From an uncultured Oceanospirillaceae bacterium (lineage in GTDB: Bacteria > Pseudomonadota > Gammaproteobacteria > Pseudomonadales > Balneatricaceae), in NCBI GenBank assembly GCA_937138495.1, contig CAKZPE010000014.1:51684-115683 (forward strand): a stretch of DNA of 64,000 bases. The letters run 5' to 3'. A model generated the notes under the pieces. It was not told the origin of the DNA, made no database searches, and was given only the letters and a program-made list of their open reading frames with translations. Below are positions 50,501 through 62,101 of the stretch, in pieces (within the stretch, counting starts at the first letter, position 1; every line of letters starts with the position of its first letter). The position numbers were made by a program, and so were the translations under genes.

Positions 50501-50894
50501 CACGGTCATCGATCAGCGGATCATCGGGCCCGACATAACGGTTGATCAGGCGGACCGCAACCTCAGCCTGCAAAAGGACGCCTACACTGATAGCCCCGCC
50601 TAAAATAAATTTAAGATACAGTGCAGTTTCAGGCGCCCCCACAAACCAGAAGTAAAGCTGATGGGCCAGCATGCCGGCGAAGAGGCTGGGTAAAGCACGC
50701 TTCCCCAGCAACATGAGAGTGATGATAGCAAAGCCCGCGGGCGGCCAGATAATGGACGGTTCACCGGGCGGCGCCGTCAGCAGGACAGTCAGCCGTGCTA
50801 ACAGAAAATAGGCGACCCCAGGCATCAGATATACCTGTAAAAAGGTCAGTAAACCGGGACGGCTGTTATCTGGAGTATTCAATCCTTTCCCCAC
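47541..50894 (-). CDS. MASE1-CHASE-PAS-GGDEF-EAL cyclic-di-GMP protein
   Basis: This 1117-residue inner-membrane protein has a MASE1-type sensor with about eight helices (15-235), a periplasmic CHASE domain (about 255-470), a further helix near 505-530, a PAS/PAC module (about 560-680), a GGDEF domain with intact Gly-Gly-Asp-Glu-Phe (about 775), and an EAL domain. The first EAL motif reads Glu-Val-Leu rather than Glu-Ala-Leu, but the acidic residue is kept. The later Asp-Asp-Phe-Gly-Ser-Gly and Lys-Ile-Asp-Gly are intact, so phosphodiesterase activity is possible. Such hybrids make or degrade cyclic-di-GMP to switch between motility and biofilm. The signals for MASE1 and CHASE are unknown. 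It stands alone. Confidence 0.9.
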   Translation of the reverse strand: MGKGLNTPDNSRPGLLTFLQVYLMPGVAYFLLARLTVLLTAPPGEPSIIWPPAGFAIITLMLLGKRALPSLFAGMLAHQLYFWFVGAPETALYLKFILGGAISVGVLLQAEVAVRLINRYVGPDDPLIDDRAILRFLLIVGPLSSLVACTTAVICFALFNTMPVEELGAVWFTWWLGDSIGAMIVTPLLLSLIKSSPVGRFNRRVSVGIPILGLLLVVGLLFVVTGEREKEERQQVFNRQAGTLHLQIVGAFQESFQLLNMTRSFLESGGYVSRDEFAIFGQGLLDQTKGIQALEWIPRVASFNRTSFENANDGPGDIKVFDGDKVKRAPDKAVYYPVKYVQPVSGNERAYGYDVSSNSMAKDAQDYAFLYNSIGATAPIRLIQESGQQAGVVVYLSMSQKGKEHVWDNHLGFVAMVYRADDFITSHLLGPNSSLTKQIYIRITDVTDEIPKELYRSPRFDESVMDPADERRIKRLFLMGGRQWEFEYLAANESLYKDGVSSSWLILSAGMLFASLICGWLLTLTGRTVRVSELVNEKTANLQHEIEERRSAELALRKLSKAVEYSPYMVVISRLDGTVEYASPKVLEVTGFSEEEVVGQPINMLHFDQGQETSYDTIWEMLCSTREWQGELLNLRKNGQAYWANVHIAPIYDEQDNVTHYVSIHQDITEAREISEKLNYQASHDQLTDLVNRRAFEHLLEQTLEHSQVTGEQHVFCFLDLDQFKVVNDTCGHIAGDELLRQLAHLLQERIRSGDTLARLGGDEFGILMHNFNLLQAEKVANDLREKIASFKFSWENQIFSVGVSIGVVEIDQHSVNKIELMKQADSACYTAKENGRNRIHLYQQDDAMLLKREGEMQWVSEINAALDEDRFVLFGQIILPLQDSGLKPDMEVLLRLQDKDGNLVPPGAFLPAVERYHLSSRVDRWVVEHTLDWLEQNAMVFSRTIGRCAINLSGGSLGDSTIQEAILQRLKASTIPASTLKFEITETSAIANLADAKDFINALKAFGCQFSLDDFGSGLSSFAYLKNLPVDTLKIDGIFIKEIVENKLDLAMVKSINEIGHVMGMQTVAEFVENDEILELLREIGIDYGQGYGLGRPKPLAELLLEQQQLRALEVS

Positions 50895-51187
50895 CCGAAG
50901 CGTACAGTTACACCAGTTTATCCTTAGAGATTACTGCGATTCTCCGCAAACTGTCCTTCTGCAACTGTGCCTTAAATTAGTCGGTCAGCTGTATCCGGGA
51001 ATTATGTACTTACACCCCGATTTAAACGTTTCACAGCTGCTTTGCTCATCATAGACAATGGCCAGAACTCACTCAACGTGGGACTACCCATCTCGACAGA
51101 TTAAGTTAAACAGACATTAGAGTCGACACCTGAAGCACGTATAAAATGCCGCAGATCAGAAAGTAGAATTAAAGCTAAGTATCTATT

Positions 51188-51508
51188 TTACTTGTGCTTT
51201 GGCGGCATTCCGGGAAATGCTGCAACGTTGCCGCCGCGGGCCGGGGTAATTTTTGCAACGCCATGATGTTTCACTTCATCAATGCGGATGACCGACTGCA
51301 TCGGAATATAACTGCGCTCCACATCTTCAAACTGCTGTTTCAGTTTTTCTTCGGAAGGATCAACCACCATCTGTGTCTGGCTGCCAAACACAAATTCTTC
51401 AACTTCCAGAAAGCCCCATAAATCACTCTGGTAAAGGTGTTTGGCATACACTTCATACACCTCATCCTGATTGAGAAACTTAATCCGGTAAATCGCGTCT
51501 TTTTCCAT
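51188..51508 (-). CDS. DUF1820 family protein
   Basis: This 106-residue soluble protein starts Met-Glu-Lys-Asp-Ala-Ile-Tyr-Arg-Ile-Lys-Phe. It contains Tyr-Glu-Val-Tyr-Ala-Lys (about 17-22), Leu-Trp-Gly-Phe-Leu-Glu-Val-Glu-Glu (about 29-37) and a C-terminal Ile-Arg-Ile-Asp-Glu-Val-x-x-x-Gly-Val-Ala-Lys-Ile (about 75-88). This is the DUF1820 pattern, a gammaproteobacterial family of unknown function often found near miaB. It is divergent from the miaB operon. Confidence 0.85.
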   Translation of the reverse strand: MEKDAIYRIKFLNQDEVYEVYAKHLYQSDLWGFLEVEEFVFGSQTQMVVDPSEEKLKQQFEDVERSYIPMQSVIRIDEVKHHGVAKITPARGGNVAAFPGMPPKHK

Positions 51509-51680
51509 GGTTTAACTCTGCCGGTCCCTTACAGGACAATTACTGCGGGATGATCAAAAACTGACCGTAAAAAATTCAGGCAGCAAATATACGGGCAGCA
51601 CACTAAAATACAAGGGCAAACGGAGGGATTATTACTCCGTCATGAATATTGATACAGATGCGATCTTGCTGATTAATAAC

Positions 51681-51709
51681 TAGGCACCCTTTCGACCTTA
51701 GCGTATAAT
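51681..51709 (+). promoter_or_regulatory. Candidate miaB operon promoter
   Basis: TATAAT at 51704-51709 is a perfect -10 element, with TAGGCA 17 bases upstream (51681-51686) as a moderate -35. It lies 42 bases before the miaB ATG. Confidence 0.5.
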
Positions 51710-51751
51710 TCCTGCCCCTTTGATCAATCCCAACGTTACAACAGGTGTGTA

Positions 51752-53110
51752 ATGGCGAAGAAGCTATTCATTAAAACCCATGGCTGTCAGATGAACGAAT
51801 ACGATTCAGCGCGTATGGCCGACCTTCTGGGCGAAAGCCACGAGCTGGAACTGACCGACAACCAGGAAGAAGCAGACGTTCTGCTGCTTAACACCTGTTC
51901 AATCCGGGAAAAGGCACAGGAAAAAGTGTTCCATCAGCTGGGGCGCTGGCGCAAACTGAAAGCCGGCAATCCGGAACTGAAAATCGGCGTGGGCGGCTGT
52001 GTTGCCAGCCAGGAAGGTGAAGCGATTCTTAAGCGCGCACCGTACGTCGATATGATTTTTGGCCCGCAGACCCTGCACCGCCTGCCGGAAATGATTGATC
52101 TTACCCACGAGAACAAAAAAGGCATTGTGGATATCAGCTTCCCGGAAATCGAGAAGTTCGATCACCTGCCCGCCCCTAAAGTGGACGGCGCTGAAGCCTT
52201 CGTATCCGTGATGGAAGGCTGCAGCAAATACTGTACATTCTGTGTGGTGCCTTATACCCGCGGTGAAGAAGTCAGCCGTCCGCTGGACGATGTGCTTACC
52301 GAGGTAGTTGAACTGGCCGAACAGGGTGTCCGCGAAGTCAATCTGCTGGGCCAGAACGTTAACGCTTACCGGGGCAACACCCACGACGGTGATGTCGCCG
52401 ATCTGGCCGAGCTGATCCGCTGTGTTGCTGCAGTAGACGGCATTGACCGTATCCGTTTTACCACGTCTCATCCGGTGGAATTCACCGAAAGCCTGATCGA
52501 CGTCTACGCTGAAGTACCGGAGCTGGTCAGCCACCTGCACCTGCCTGTACAAAGCGGCTCAGACCGGATCCTGATGGCCATGAAACGCGGCCATACCGCC
52601 ATTGAATACAAGTCTAAGCTGCGCCGGATTAAAGCCCTGCGCCCGAATATCTCTTTCTCTTCGGACTTTATCATTGGCTTCCCGGGTGAAACCGATGCCG
52701 ACTTTGAAGCCACTATGAATCTGATTGCCCAGATCGGCTTTGACCACTCTTTCAGCTTCATTTACAGCCGCCGTCCGGGTACACCGGCCTCAGACCTGCC
52801 GGATGATGTGACGGATGAAACCAAGAAGCAGCGCCTGAACATTCTGCAGGAACGCATCACTCAGCAGGCAATGCAGATCAGTCGCCGTATGGTCGGTAGC
52901 GTTGAACGTATTCTCGTGAACGACTACTCCAAGCGTGACCCGGGCATGCTGTCCGGCCGGACTGAAAATAACCGGGTAGTGAACTTCCGTTGCGACAATC
53001 CGGATCTGATCGGCCATTTCGCCGATGTGGAAATCGTAGAAGCATACGCCAACTCCCTGCTGGGCCAGCTGGTCAGCTCCGAACTGAATAATTTTGCTAC
53101 AGATGCCTGA
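51752..53110 (+). CDS. miaB: tRNA-2-methylthio-N6-dimethylallyladenosine synthase
   Basis: This 452-residue radical-SAM methylthiotransferase has three N-terminal cysteines that bind the auxiliary cluster, in His-Gly-Cys-Gln-Met-Asn, Asn-Thr-Cys-Ser-Ile-Arg-Glu and Gly-Gly-Cys-Val-Ala. The radical-SAM motif is [13 protein letters not shown] (about 155-167), and a TRAM domain closes the C-terminus. MiaB adds the methylthio group to i6A37 of tRNAs reading UNN codons. It begins the miaB-phoH-ybeY-corC-lnt operon, and the gene order matches E. coli. Confidence 0.96.
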   Translation: MAKKLFIKTHGCQMNEYDSARMADLLGESHELELTDNQEEADVLLLNTCSIREKAQEKVFHQLGRWRKLKAGNPELKIGVGGCVASQEGEAILKRAPYVDMIFGPQTLHRLPEMIDLTHENKKGIVDISFPEIEKFDHLPAPKVDGAEAFVSVMEGCSKYCTFCVVPYTRGEEVSRPLDDVLTEVVELAEQGVREVNLLGQNVNAYRGNTHDGDVADLAELIRCVAAVDGIDRIRFTTSHPVEFTESLIDVYAEVPELVSHLHLPVQSGSDRILMAMKRGHTAIEYKSKLRRIKALRPNISFSSDFIIGFPGETDADFEATMNLIAQIGFDHSFSFIYSRRPGTPASDLPDDVTDETKKQRLNILQERITQQAMQISRRMVGSVERILVNDYSKRDPGMLSGRTENNRVVNFRCDNPDLIGHFADVEIVEAYANSLLGQLVSSELNNFATDA

Positions 53111-53120
53111 GGAATCCTCA

Positions 53121-54113
53121 TTGAACACTGCTGACTCCCTTAGCTTCAGCCTTCATCCAAACGACCCGCATCATCTGGCTAATCTGTGTGGCCAGCTGGA
53201 TGAGCACCTGAAACTGATGGCCGAACGGCTGGATATTGATATCAGCAACCGCGGTAACATTTTTAAACTGGCCGGTGATGCCAGTTCAATTAAAGCCGGT
53301 GAACAGGTGATAACCCAGCTGTATCAGGAATCTCAGGACGGTCAGGAAATTACTGCTGAGCAGGTACATCTGTTATTACAACAGTCCGGGGTTGAGCAGA
53401 TCAAAGCCCGCCCGGAACCCGCTGATATTTATCAGCCTGATATTTCCATCCGGACCCGTAAAGCGCTGATCCGCCCCCGCGGACCTAATCAACAGGAATA
53501 CCTGCGCTCTATACTGCGCCACGACATTAACTTCGGTATTGGCCCGGCCGGTACCGGCAAAACCTATCTGGCGGTTGCCTGTGCCTGTGAAGCACTGGAA
53601 CGGGACGAAGTCAGCCGGATTTTGCTGGTTCGCCCCGCAGTTGAAGCCGGTGAAAAACTCGGCTTCCTGCCCGGTGACCTGAGCCAGAAAGTCGACCCTT
53701 ATCTGCGCCCTCTTTACGATGCTCTGTATGAAATGCTGGGCATTGAGCGGGTGACCAAGCTGATCGAACGTAACGTCATTGAAGTGGCACCGCTGGCCTA
53801 CATGCGCGGCCGTACCTTAAATGGCTCGTTCGTCATTCTGGATGAAAGCCAGAACACCACCCGGGAACAAATGAAGATGTTCCTGACACGGATCGGTTTT
53901 GGTTCCACCGCGGTTATCACCGGTGATACCACCCAGATCGACCTGCCGAAAGGTGTGCGCTCCGGTCTGATCCACGCCCAGCAGGTACTGCGCGACGTTG
54001 AAGGCATCGGCTTTACCCGCTTTCTGGCTAAAGACGTCGTACGTCACCCGCTGGTACAGCACATTGTCGAAGCCTATGACGACTTTGATCTGCAACATAA
54101 CACCGGAAACTGA
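53121..54113 (+). CDS. ybeZ: PhoH-like ATPase (YbeZ)
   Basis: This 330-residue protein has an N-terminal KH-like region (about 10-90) and a P-loop ATPase core. Walker A is Gly-Pro-Ala-Gly-Thr-Gly-Lys-Thr-Tyr (about 140-148), and Walker B is Phe-Val-Ile-Leu-Asp-Glu-Ser-Gln-Asn-Thr-Thr (about 236-246). PhoH/YbeZ works with the endoribonuclease YbeY, encoded next, in rRNA processing or ribosome quality control. The start is taken as TTG at 53121, with GAGGA seven bases upstream, ten bases after the miaB stop; an upstream in-frame TTG at 53094 has no such site. Confidence 0.93.
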   Translation: MNTADSLSFSLHPNDPHHLANLCGQLDEHLKLMAERLDIDISNRGNIFKLAGDASSIKAGEQVITQLYQESQDGQEITAEQVHLLLQQSGVEQIKARPEPADIYQPDISIRTRKALIRPRGPNQQEYLRSILRHDINFGIGPAGTGKTYLAVACACEALERDEVSRILLVRPAVEAGEKLGFLPGDLSQKVDPYLRPLYDALYEMLGIERVTKLIERNVIEVAPLAYMRGRTLNGSFVILDESQNTTREQMKMFLTRIGFGSTAVITGDTTQIDLPKGVRSGLIHAQQVLRDVEGIGFTRFLAKDVVRHPLVQHIVEAYDDFDLQHNTGN

Positions 54114-54116
54114 TTC

Positions 54117-54578
54117 ATGAGCTATTACGTTGACCGCCAGTGTCAGATTGAAGACATCAACCTGCCGGACGAAGCCGAACTGACCCGCTGGGCCAGCCTG
54201 GCCATTGCCGATTTTCGTGAGACCGCAGAACTGTCGGTACGTATTGTTGATGAAGCCGAAAGCCAGCAGCTGAATAATGACTACCGCGGAAAAGACAAAC
54301 CCACCAATGTTCTGTCATTTCCGTTCGAAGTACCGGAAGGCATTGAGCTGGATTTACTGGGAGATCTGGTGATCTGCGCACCGGTCGTCAGCCGGGAAGC
54401 CGACGAACAAAATAAGCCACTGATGCACCACTGGGCACATATGGTCATTCACGGATGCTTGCATCTGTTAGGATTCGACCATATAAATGACTCTGACGCT
54501 GAAGAAATGGAAGCATTGGAAGTCAAACTGCTGTCACAGCTGGATATCAGTAACCCATACGATAATCAGGATCCATAA
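54117..54578 (+). CDS. ybeY: Endoribonuclease YbeY
   Basis: This 153-residue protein has the metal-binding signature [11 protein letters not shown] (about 112-122), the three-histidine site of the UPF0054 family. [14 protein letters not shown] (about 57-70) comes before it. YbeY trims 16S rRNA 3' ends and acts in late ribosome quality control. It starts three bases after ybeZ. Confidence 0.96.
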   Translation: MSYYVDRQCQIEDINLPDEAELTRWASLAIADFRETAELSVRIVDEAESQQLNNDYRGKDKPTNVLSFPFEVPEGIELDLLGDLVICAPVVSREADEQNKPLMHHWAHMVIHGCLHLLGFDHINDSDAEEMEALEVKLLSQLDISNPYDNQDP

Positions 54579-54585
54579 GGAAACC

Positions 54586-55434
54586 ATGAGCGAAGACCGA
54601 ACGGAACATGGCACACAGAAAAACTGGCTGGGGAAACTGACCCAGGCTTTTTCTGATGAGCCGAAAACCCGCGAAGACCTGTTAGCAGACCTGAAAGACG
54701 CTGCTGACGACAACATTCTGGACCAGGAAGCCTACAGCATCATTGAAGGTGCCATGCAGGTCTCTGATCAGCAAGTCCGGGATGTCATGATCCCCCGCTC
54801 ACAAATGGTCGTGGTTGAAGCCGACCAGACACCCAAAGAATTTTTACCTATCATCATTTCCAGTGCCCATTCCCGGTTCCCGGTGATTGGCGAGAATCCC
54901 GATGACCTGCTGGGCATCCTGCTGGCCAAAGACCTGCTGCCCCTGATTCTGGATTCCGACGGTCTGGAAAACTTTGATATCACCCAGCACCTGCGTAAAC
55001 CCACAATTATTCCGGAAAGTAAGCGTCTGAATATCCTGCTGAAGGAATTCCGTGCGAACCGGAATCATATGGCAATGGTGGTTGATGAGTATGCCGGCGT
55101 TGCCGGACTGATTACCATCGAAGACGTGCTTGAACAAATTGTCGGCGAAATCGAAGACGAGCACGACAGCGAAGACGATGAAAGTAACATCAAGCCATTT
55201 GATGAAAATGGCTATATAGTAAAAGCCCTCACCCCAATCGAAGACTTTAATGAATACTTCGATATCGGCCTGCCGGATGATGATTTTGATACCGTCGGTG
55301 GCCTGGTGACTCAGAAGTTCGGACACCTGCCGCACAAGGATGAAGTGGTCAGTATCGATGAATTTACCTTTAAGGTACTCAGCGCTGAAAACCGTCGCAT
55401 CCGGTTGCTACAGGTAACCCGGGCCAGCAACTAG
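54586..55434 (+). CDS. corC: CBS-domain transporter-associated protein CorC/YbeX
   Basis: This 282-residue soluble protein has a CBS pair (about 60-190), with Val-Met-Ile-Pro-Arg-Ser (about 67-72) at the start of the first CBS unit. A C-terminal CorC/HlyC domain (about 205-280) follows. AAGGA precedes the ATG at 54586; frames extending upstream overlap ybeY and are not used. CorC/YbeX has been linked to Mg/Co efflux and, through its operon, to ribosome metabolism. Confidence 0.94.
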   Translation: MSEDRTEHGTQKNWLGKLTQAFSDEPKTREDLLADLKDAADDNILDQEAYSIIEGAMQVSDQQVRDVMIPRSQMVVVEADQTPKEFLPIIISSAHSRFPVIGENPDDLLGILLAKDLLPLILDSDGLENFDITQHLRKPTIIPESKRLNILLKEFRANRNHMAMVVDEYAGVAGLITIEDVLEQIVGEIEDEHDSEDDESNIKPFDENGYIVKALTPIEDFNEYFDIGLPDDDFDTVGGLVTQKFGHLPHKDEVVSIDEFTFKVLSAENRRIRLLQVTRASN

Positions 55435-55466
55435 CCCTATTCACTTACCTGACGGATACCTTAGCT

Positions 55467-56966
55467 ATGCCACAAAAAACTGCGTACATCTGGCTTCGGG
55501 TTATCTTAGCAGTCGTTGCCGGCGGCCTTGCTCCGCTGGCGCTGGCGCCTTTTGATTACTGGTATCTGGCACCGGTTTCCGTCGCCCTGTTATTTATCCT
55601 GCTGCACGAAAGCAGCTTCCGCGGTGCCGCCATGATAGGCTGGTGTTACGGGCTGGGCCTTTACGGCGTCGGCGTTTCCTGGGTATTTGTCAGCATCCAC
55701 GAACACGGTAACGCACCTGTCTGGCTCGCCGTTCTGCTCACCTCATTGTTCGTTGCTGCAATGGCTCTTTTCATGCTGGTACAGACCTGGCTTTACCGGC
55801 GCTATATGTACAGCGGCATCGGCTTTATCGCCATCTGGGTTGGCTTTGAATGGTTACGCAGCTGGCTGTTTACCGGCTTTCCCTGGCTCTATATGGGTTA
55901 CGCCCTTACCGATACTCCACTGGCCATCTACGCCCCTTTCGGCGGCGTCTGGCTACTCAGCCTGTACACCGTAGCACTGGGCATTGCTGTCATCGGTATC
56001 GTTAAGTGTTATCGCCGGCCACTGCCTGCACTGGCATTAATTCTGATGTTTGCTGCACCTTGGTTATTACTGGATAAGGTACCGCAAAACTGGACAACCC
56101 AGACCGGGGTCACCCGGGTCTACCTCGCTCAGGCCAGCATTCCGCAACAACTGAAATGGCAACGCAGCCAATTGCCGGAAATCCTGCAAAAGTACGTAGA
56201 CGTCAGCCAGACAGACAAAGACATTGATGTTGTCATCTGGCCGGAAACGGCGATTCCGACTTTCTACCGTGATGCGGTAAGAATTCTGGCCCCCTATCTT
56301 GAACAGCTTGAAGAACAGGACCGCGCGCTGATCAGCGGCATACCATCAGCGTTCAACAACCCGGCACGGACCAATAACCTCGGCTATCACAACAGCATCA
56401 GCATCCTGGCTGGCGGAGAAGGCAGCTACCACAAGCAACGGCTGGTACCTTTTGGTGAGTACGTGCCTCTGGAAAACTGGTTACGGGGCACCATCGACTT
56501 CTTCAACCTGCCCATGTCTCAGTTCAGCCTTGGGCCTGACGAACAGTCATTGCTGCAGATAAAAGATGCCGCCATGGCGCCGTTCATCTGTTATGAAATT
56601 GCTTATCCGGAGCTGGTACGCCGTTATGCTGTGCGCAGTAATGTCATGCTCACTGTCAGCAACGACGCCTGGTTTGGTGACTCTATCGCCCCTCAGCAGC
56701 ACTTACAGATTGCCCGGATGCGGGCGCTGGAAAATGGCCGCTGGCTGATCCGTGCCACCAATAATGGCCTGACAGCCGTTATGCGTCCGGACGGTAAAGT
56801 TGATGCGCAGTTACCGCAGTTCGAAACGAATGCACTCTATGCAGAAGTCCCGCTGATGCAGGGCATGACACCCTACCAGCAATACGGCGATCAGCCCTTA
56901 CAGGTTGTGACCGGTGTCTTACTGTTGCTGAGCCTTCTGTTCGGCAACCGGCGCAGATACCGCTAA
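55467..56966 (+). CDS. lnt: Apolipoprotein N-acyltransferase
   Basis: This 499-residue inner-membrane enzyme has about six N-terminal helices and a last one near 478-495, around a periplasmic nitrilase-type domain. The catalytic triad can be placed: Glu in Val-Ile-Trp-Pro-Glu-Thr-Ala (about 259), Lys in Lys-Gln-Arg-Leu-Val-Pro-Phe-Gly-Glu-Tyr (about 325), and Cys in Ala-Pro-Phe-Ile-Cys-Tyr-Glu (about 376). Lnt adds the third acyl chain to lipoproteins. It is the last gene of the miaB operon and overlaps the convergent zinc-ribbon gene by four bases. Confidence 0.96.
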   Translation: MPQKTAYIWLRVILAVVAGGLAPLALAPFDYWYLAPVSVALLFILLHESSFRGAAMIGWCYGLGLYGVGVSWVFVSIHEHGNAPVWLAVLLTSLFVAAMALFMLVQTWLYRRYMYSGIGFIAIWVGFEWLRSWLFTGFPWLYMGYALTDTPLAIYAPFGGVWLLSLYTVALGIAVIGIVKCYRRPLPALALILMFAAPWLLLDKVPQNWTTQTGVTRVYLAQASIPQQLKWQRSQLPEILQKYVDVSQTDKDIDVVIWPETAIPTFYRDAVRILAPYLEQLEEQDRALISGIPSAFNNPARTNNLGYHNSISILAGGEGSYHKQRLVPFGEYVPLENWLRGTIDFFNLPMSQFSLGPDEQSLLQIKDAAMAPFICYEIAYPELVRRYAVRSNVMLTVSNDAWFGDSIAPQQHLQIARMRALENGRWLIRATNNGLTAVMRPDGKVDAQLPQFETNALYAEVPLMQGMTPYQQYGDQPLQVVTGVLLLLSLLFGNRRRYR

Positions 56967-57502
56967 CCTTCTGACAGACCTTCCCAGGGGGCGGAATGCC
57001 GGGCAAACCGCTCCCCACCACACACCAGACAAGACGTCAGGCGGCTGGCCCGGGTAAGGCGGTTATCGGTACCGCAGGCCAGACAGCGAAAGGTACCGGC
57101 ACCGGCCGTTTCACCGGCCAGATACAACGTGTCCTGTAAAGAACGCTGTTCCAACTCTGCCAGCCCGATTCGGGTTCGGTCCGCCAGATCCATCAGCTGC
57201 ACACCAATCTGATGCTCAAGTACATTCAGATCAAAGTTCAGCCAGGCCGCTATACCTTCACCGGTTTCATGGGCATAAAATCCAAGCTTTTTAAGATCAC
57301 GCTTGATATAGGCCGCCAGCAGATCCATTTCATCGCGGGTCATTTCTTCGGCGGCAAGTTCAAGTTCCACTGCCTCTTCAATCCTTGCCTGAAGAAAGTC
57401 CCACGACTGATATTCAGCCGTTTCGAGCTGATCACGTAAACGCGTCATTACCCGGTCATACTGATCTGAATAATCAGCTTTTTCCTTCGGTTTATCGCTC
57501 AT
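56963..57502 (-). CDS. Zinc-ribbon-containing protein (DUF1451, YbeL-like)
   Basis: This 179-residue soluble protein has a long helical N-terminal part (about 10-115, Glu/Leu-rich, coiled-coil-like) and a C-terminal zinc ribbon, Cys-Leu-Ala-Cys-Gly (about 140-144) and Cys-Leu-Val-Cys-Gly-Gly (about 158-163). This is the DUF1451/YbeL layout, of unknown function. GAGGAGGA is placed for ATG 57502, so an upstream frame starting at 57595 is ignored. It is divergent from leuS, as ybeL lies beside leuS in E. coli. Confidence 0.85.
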   Translation of the reverse strand: MSDKPKEKADYSDQYDRVMTRLRDQLETAEYQSWDFLQARIEEAVELELAAEEMTRDEMDLLAAYIKRDLKKLGFYAHETGEGIAAWLNFDLNVLEHQIGVQLMDLADRTRIGLAELEQRSLQDTLYLAGETAGAGTFRCLACGTDNRLTRASRLTSCLVCGGERFARHSAPWEGLSEG

Positions 57503-57664
57503 ACATCCTCCTCTTGCGGCACGGCTCACAGAGTGCCAACACAGAGCCCGTATTAAATGCAGATTTGTTTTCCCATCAGAGGGATATCTGCCCACGCTCT
57601 CTATCTGTCAGTTGCCTTATATTGTATGCTATGCGCCAATGCAGAAACTTTCCAATTGAGATGT

Positions 57665-57691
57665 AAACCGGCTTCGTAAAAAAGTCGGTTT
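57665..57691 (+). promoter_or_regulatory. Terminator-like hairpin in the leuS leader
   Basis: AAACCGGCTT (57665-57674) pairs with AAGTCGGTTT (57682-57691, one G-T pair) around a seven-base loop and is followed by TTCTTATT. It lies 18 bases before the leuS start codon and after any likely promoter, so it could be an attenuator. It could instead merely terminate transcription entering from upstream. Confidence 0.4.
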
Positions 57692-57703
57692 TCTTATTAC
57701 TGA

Positions 57704-60301
<2,598 letters not shown>

Positions 60302-60324
60302 ACTGACCCAAAAAGGAATTGAGC

Positions 60325-60849
60325 ATGACCCACCAGACCGCACGGACTTTTTCGCTGCATAAGCTTTTTGCGATGACCGTCATGGCACTCTTCCTGAGTG
60401 CCTGTGGTTTCCAGCTTAAGGGGATCATCAGTATTGATGAGAGCCTTAAACTGGCGGTGATCAATAAAACCGGCCAGGGCAGCTACTCAGTATTTCGCCC
60501 GCTGGAACGCAACCTGCAGGCTAACGGCGTAAAACTGGTGGGGAACATTGCGGCCAACTACCAGATCAATCTGCTAGAAGAACGTCAGGAACGCAGAACA
60601 TCGACCATCAGCTCCAGCAACAGCGTTGATGAGTACGAACTGCGTACCAGCATCACCTTCGAAGTTCTCGACCGGAACGGCGAAATCGTAGTAGCACCGC
60701 AGACTCTGCGTCTTGAACGTACCTACGATTACGACGCGAACGCGCAAACGGCCAGTGATGCGGAAGAATCCCAGCTGCGCACAGAAATGTCTGAACGTCT
60801 GGCCAGCCAGATCGTACGGGTTTACAGCGCAATTAAACCTGCTCAGTAA
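60325..60849 (+). CDS. lptE: LPS-assembly lipoprotein LptE
   Basis: This 174-residue lipoprotein has a lipoprotein signal ending Leu-Ser-Ala-Cys (lipidated Cys 27), then Gly-Phe-Gln-Leu-Lys-Gly (about 28-33), the typical LptE start. LptE plugs the LptD barrel that inserts LPS into the outer membrane. AAGGA lies seven bases before ATG 60325; a TTG six bases upstream is not needed. It sits 23 bases after leuS and six bases before holA. Confidence 0.92.
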   Translation: MTHQTARTFSLHKLFAMTVMALFLSACGFQLKGIISIDESLKLAVINKTGQGSYSVFRPLERNLQANGVKLVGNIAANYQINLLEERQERRTSTISSSNSVDEYELRTSITFEVLDRNGEIVVAPQTLRLERTYDYDANAQTASDAEESQLRTEMSERLASQIVRVYSAIKPAQ

Positions 60850-60855
60850 GATTAC

Positions 60856-61881
60856 ATGAAGGCTAAGCCGGAACAACTTGCCAGCCAGCTTAAAGGCGCA
60901 CCCTTACCGGTCTATCTGGTGACCGGTGACGAACCCCTGCTGATTGAAGAAAGTTGTGATCTGCTGCGCAAGTATCTGGTTGATCAGGGTTTCTCTGAAC
61001 GGGAAACCCTGTATGCCGATGCCAGTTTCAAATGGACCTATTTGCTGGAATGTGCCAACGCTCTCTCTTTATTCGCTGAAAAGAAAATCATCGAACTGCG
61101 TTTAGGTGGCAGCAAGCCCAACAAACAGGCCAGTGAAATCCTCCGCGAATATCTTGCCAACCCGGCACCGGATAATGTACTGCTTATCATCGCTGATAAA
61201 CTGGATGGCGCGGCTCAGAAAAGCGCCTGGTTTAAAGCCATCGATAAAACCGGCATGATCGTTCAGGTCTGGCCGGTGGAAGCTCAGCAACTCCCTGGCT
61301 GGCTCAATAACCGCGCCAGACAGATAGGCCTCAATCTGGAACAGGATGCCGTCCAGTTGTTGTGTGAACGGGTTGAAGGAAACTTACTGGCGGCTAAACA
61401 GGAGCTGGATAAACTTAACCTGCTCTATCCCGGCCAGACACTGGATGCCGATCAGGTCATCGACAGTGTTTCCGACAGCTCACGTTACGATATCTACGGA
61501 CTGGTAGACGCTGCTCTGCAACAACATACCGCCCGCTGTAACAAGATCATTCAGGTATTACGTCAGGAAGGTACAGAGGCACCGGTTGCCCTGTGGGCCA
61601 TCAGCCGTGAAGTCCGTACCCTGTTAACTGTTCAGCAGGGGCTGGCACAGGGTCAGCAGTATGATGCCATCTGCCAGAAAGAACGTATCTGGGGCAAACG
61701 CAAAGGTTTATTGCAGGCTGCCGCCCGCCGGATAGCCCCCCGGACACTGCAGCAAATGCTCAGCCAGTGCATGACCGTTGACCAGCAGATTAAAGGCGCC
61801 CCGGGCGATGCCTGGCTAACCCTCAACAGCATCGTATTACGCCTGAGCGGCATCGAGCTGAGACTGGCTGACATCCACTGA
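60856..61881 (+). CDS. holA: DNA polymerase III delta subunit
   Basis: This 341-residue protein begins with Leu-Pro-Val-Tyr-Leu-Val-Thr-Gly-Asp-Glu-Pro-Leu-Leu-Ile-Glu-Glu (about 16-31), the HolA N-terminal AAA+-like motif with a degenerate P-loop. Lid and collar helices follow. Delta opens the sliding clamp in the clamp loader. Family length and the conserved leuS-lptE-holA order confirm it. Confidence 0.94.
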   Translation: MKAKPEQLASQLKGAPLPVYLVTGDEPLLIEESCDLLRKYLVDQGFSERETLYADASFKWTYLLECANALSLFAEKKIIELRLGGSKPNKQASEILREYLANPAPDNVLLIIADKLDGAAQKSAWFKAIDKTGMIVQVWPVEAQQLPGWLNNRARQIGLNLEQDAVQLLCERVEGNLLAAKQELDKLNLLYPGQTLDADQVIDSVSDSSRYDIYGLVDAALQQHTARCNKIIQVLRQEGTEAPVALWAISREVRTLLTVQQGLAQGQQYDAICQKERIWGKRKGLLQAAARRIAPRTLQQMLSQCMTVDQQIKGAPGDAWLTLNSIVLRLSGIELRLADIH

Positions 61882-62101
61882 TTCACGGTGTTTTACAACG
61901 CTTCCTAAAACATTCCCCGCCACAGCGTCACTGTCAGTCTGACGACCATAGTATTGCCGCAATGCTCACCTTTCAGGCCAGCCAATACTCCAACAAAACA
62001 ATGAATAAACAATTACTTAAACGCAACACTTAAAAGACTGTTTGAAAATTAACCTTACCGTCCAAACAGACGTAGAATGGCCGGTATGGCGAGTTATTAA
62101 A

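Noticed and set aside
51899..52552. Open frame of 217 codons opposite miaB
   Set aside because: Antisense to the radical-SAM core of miaB, with no domain.
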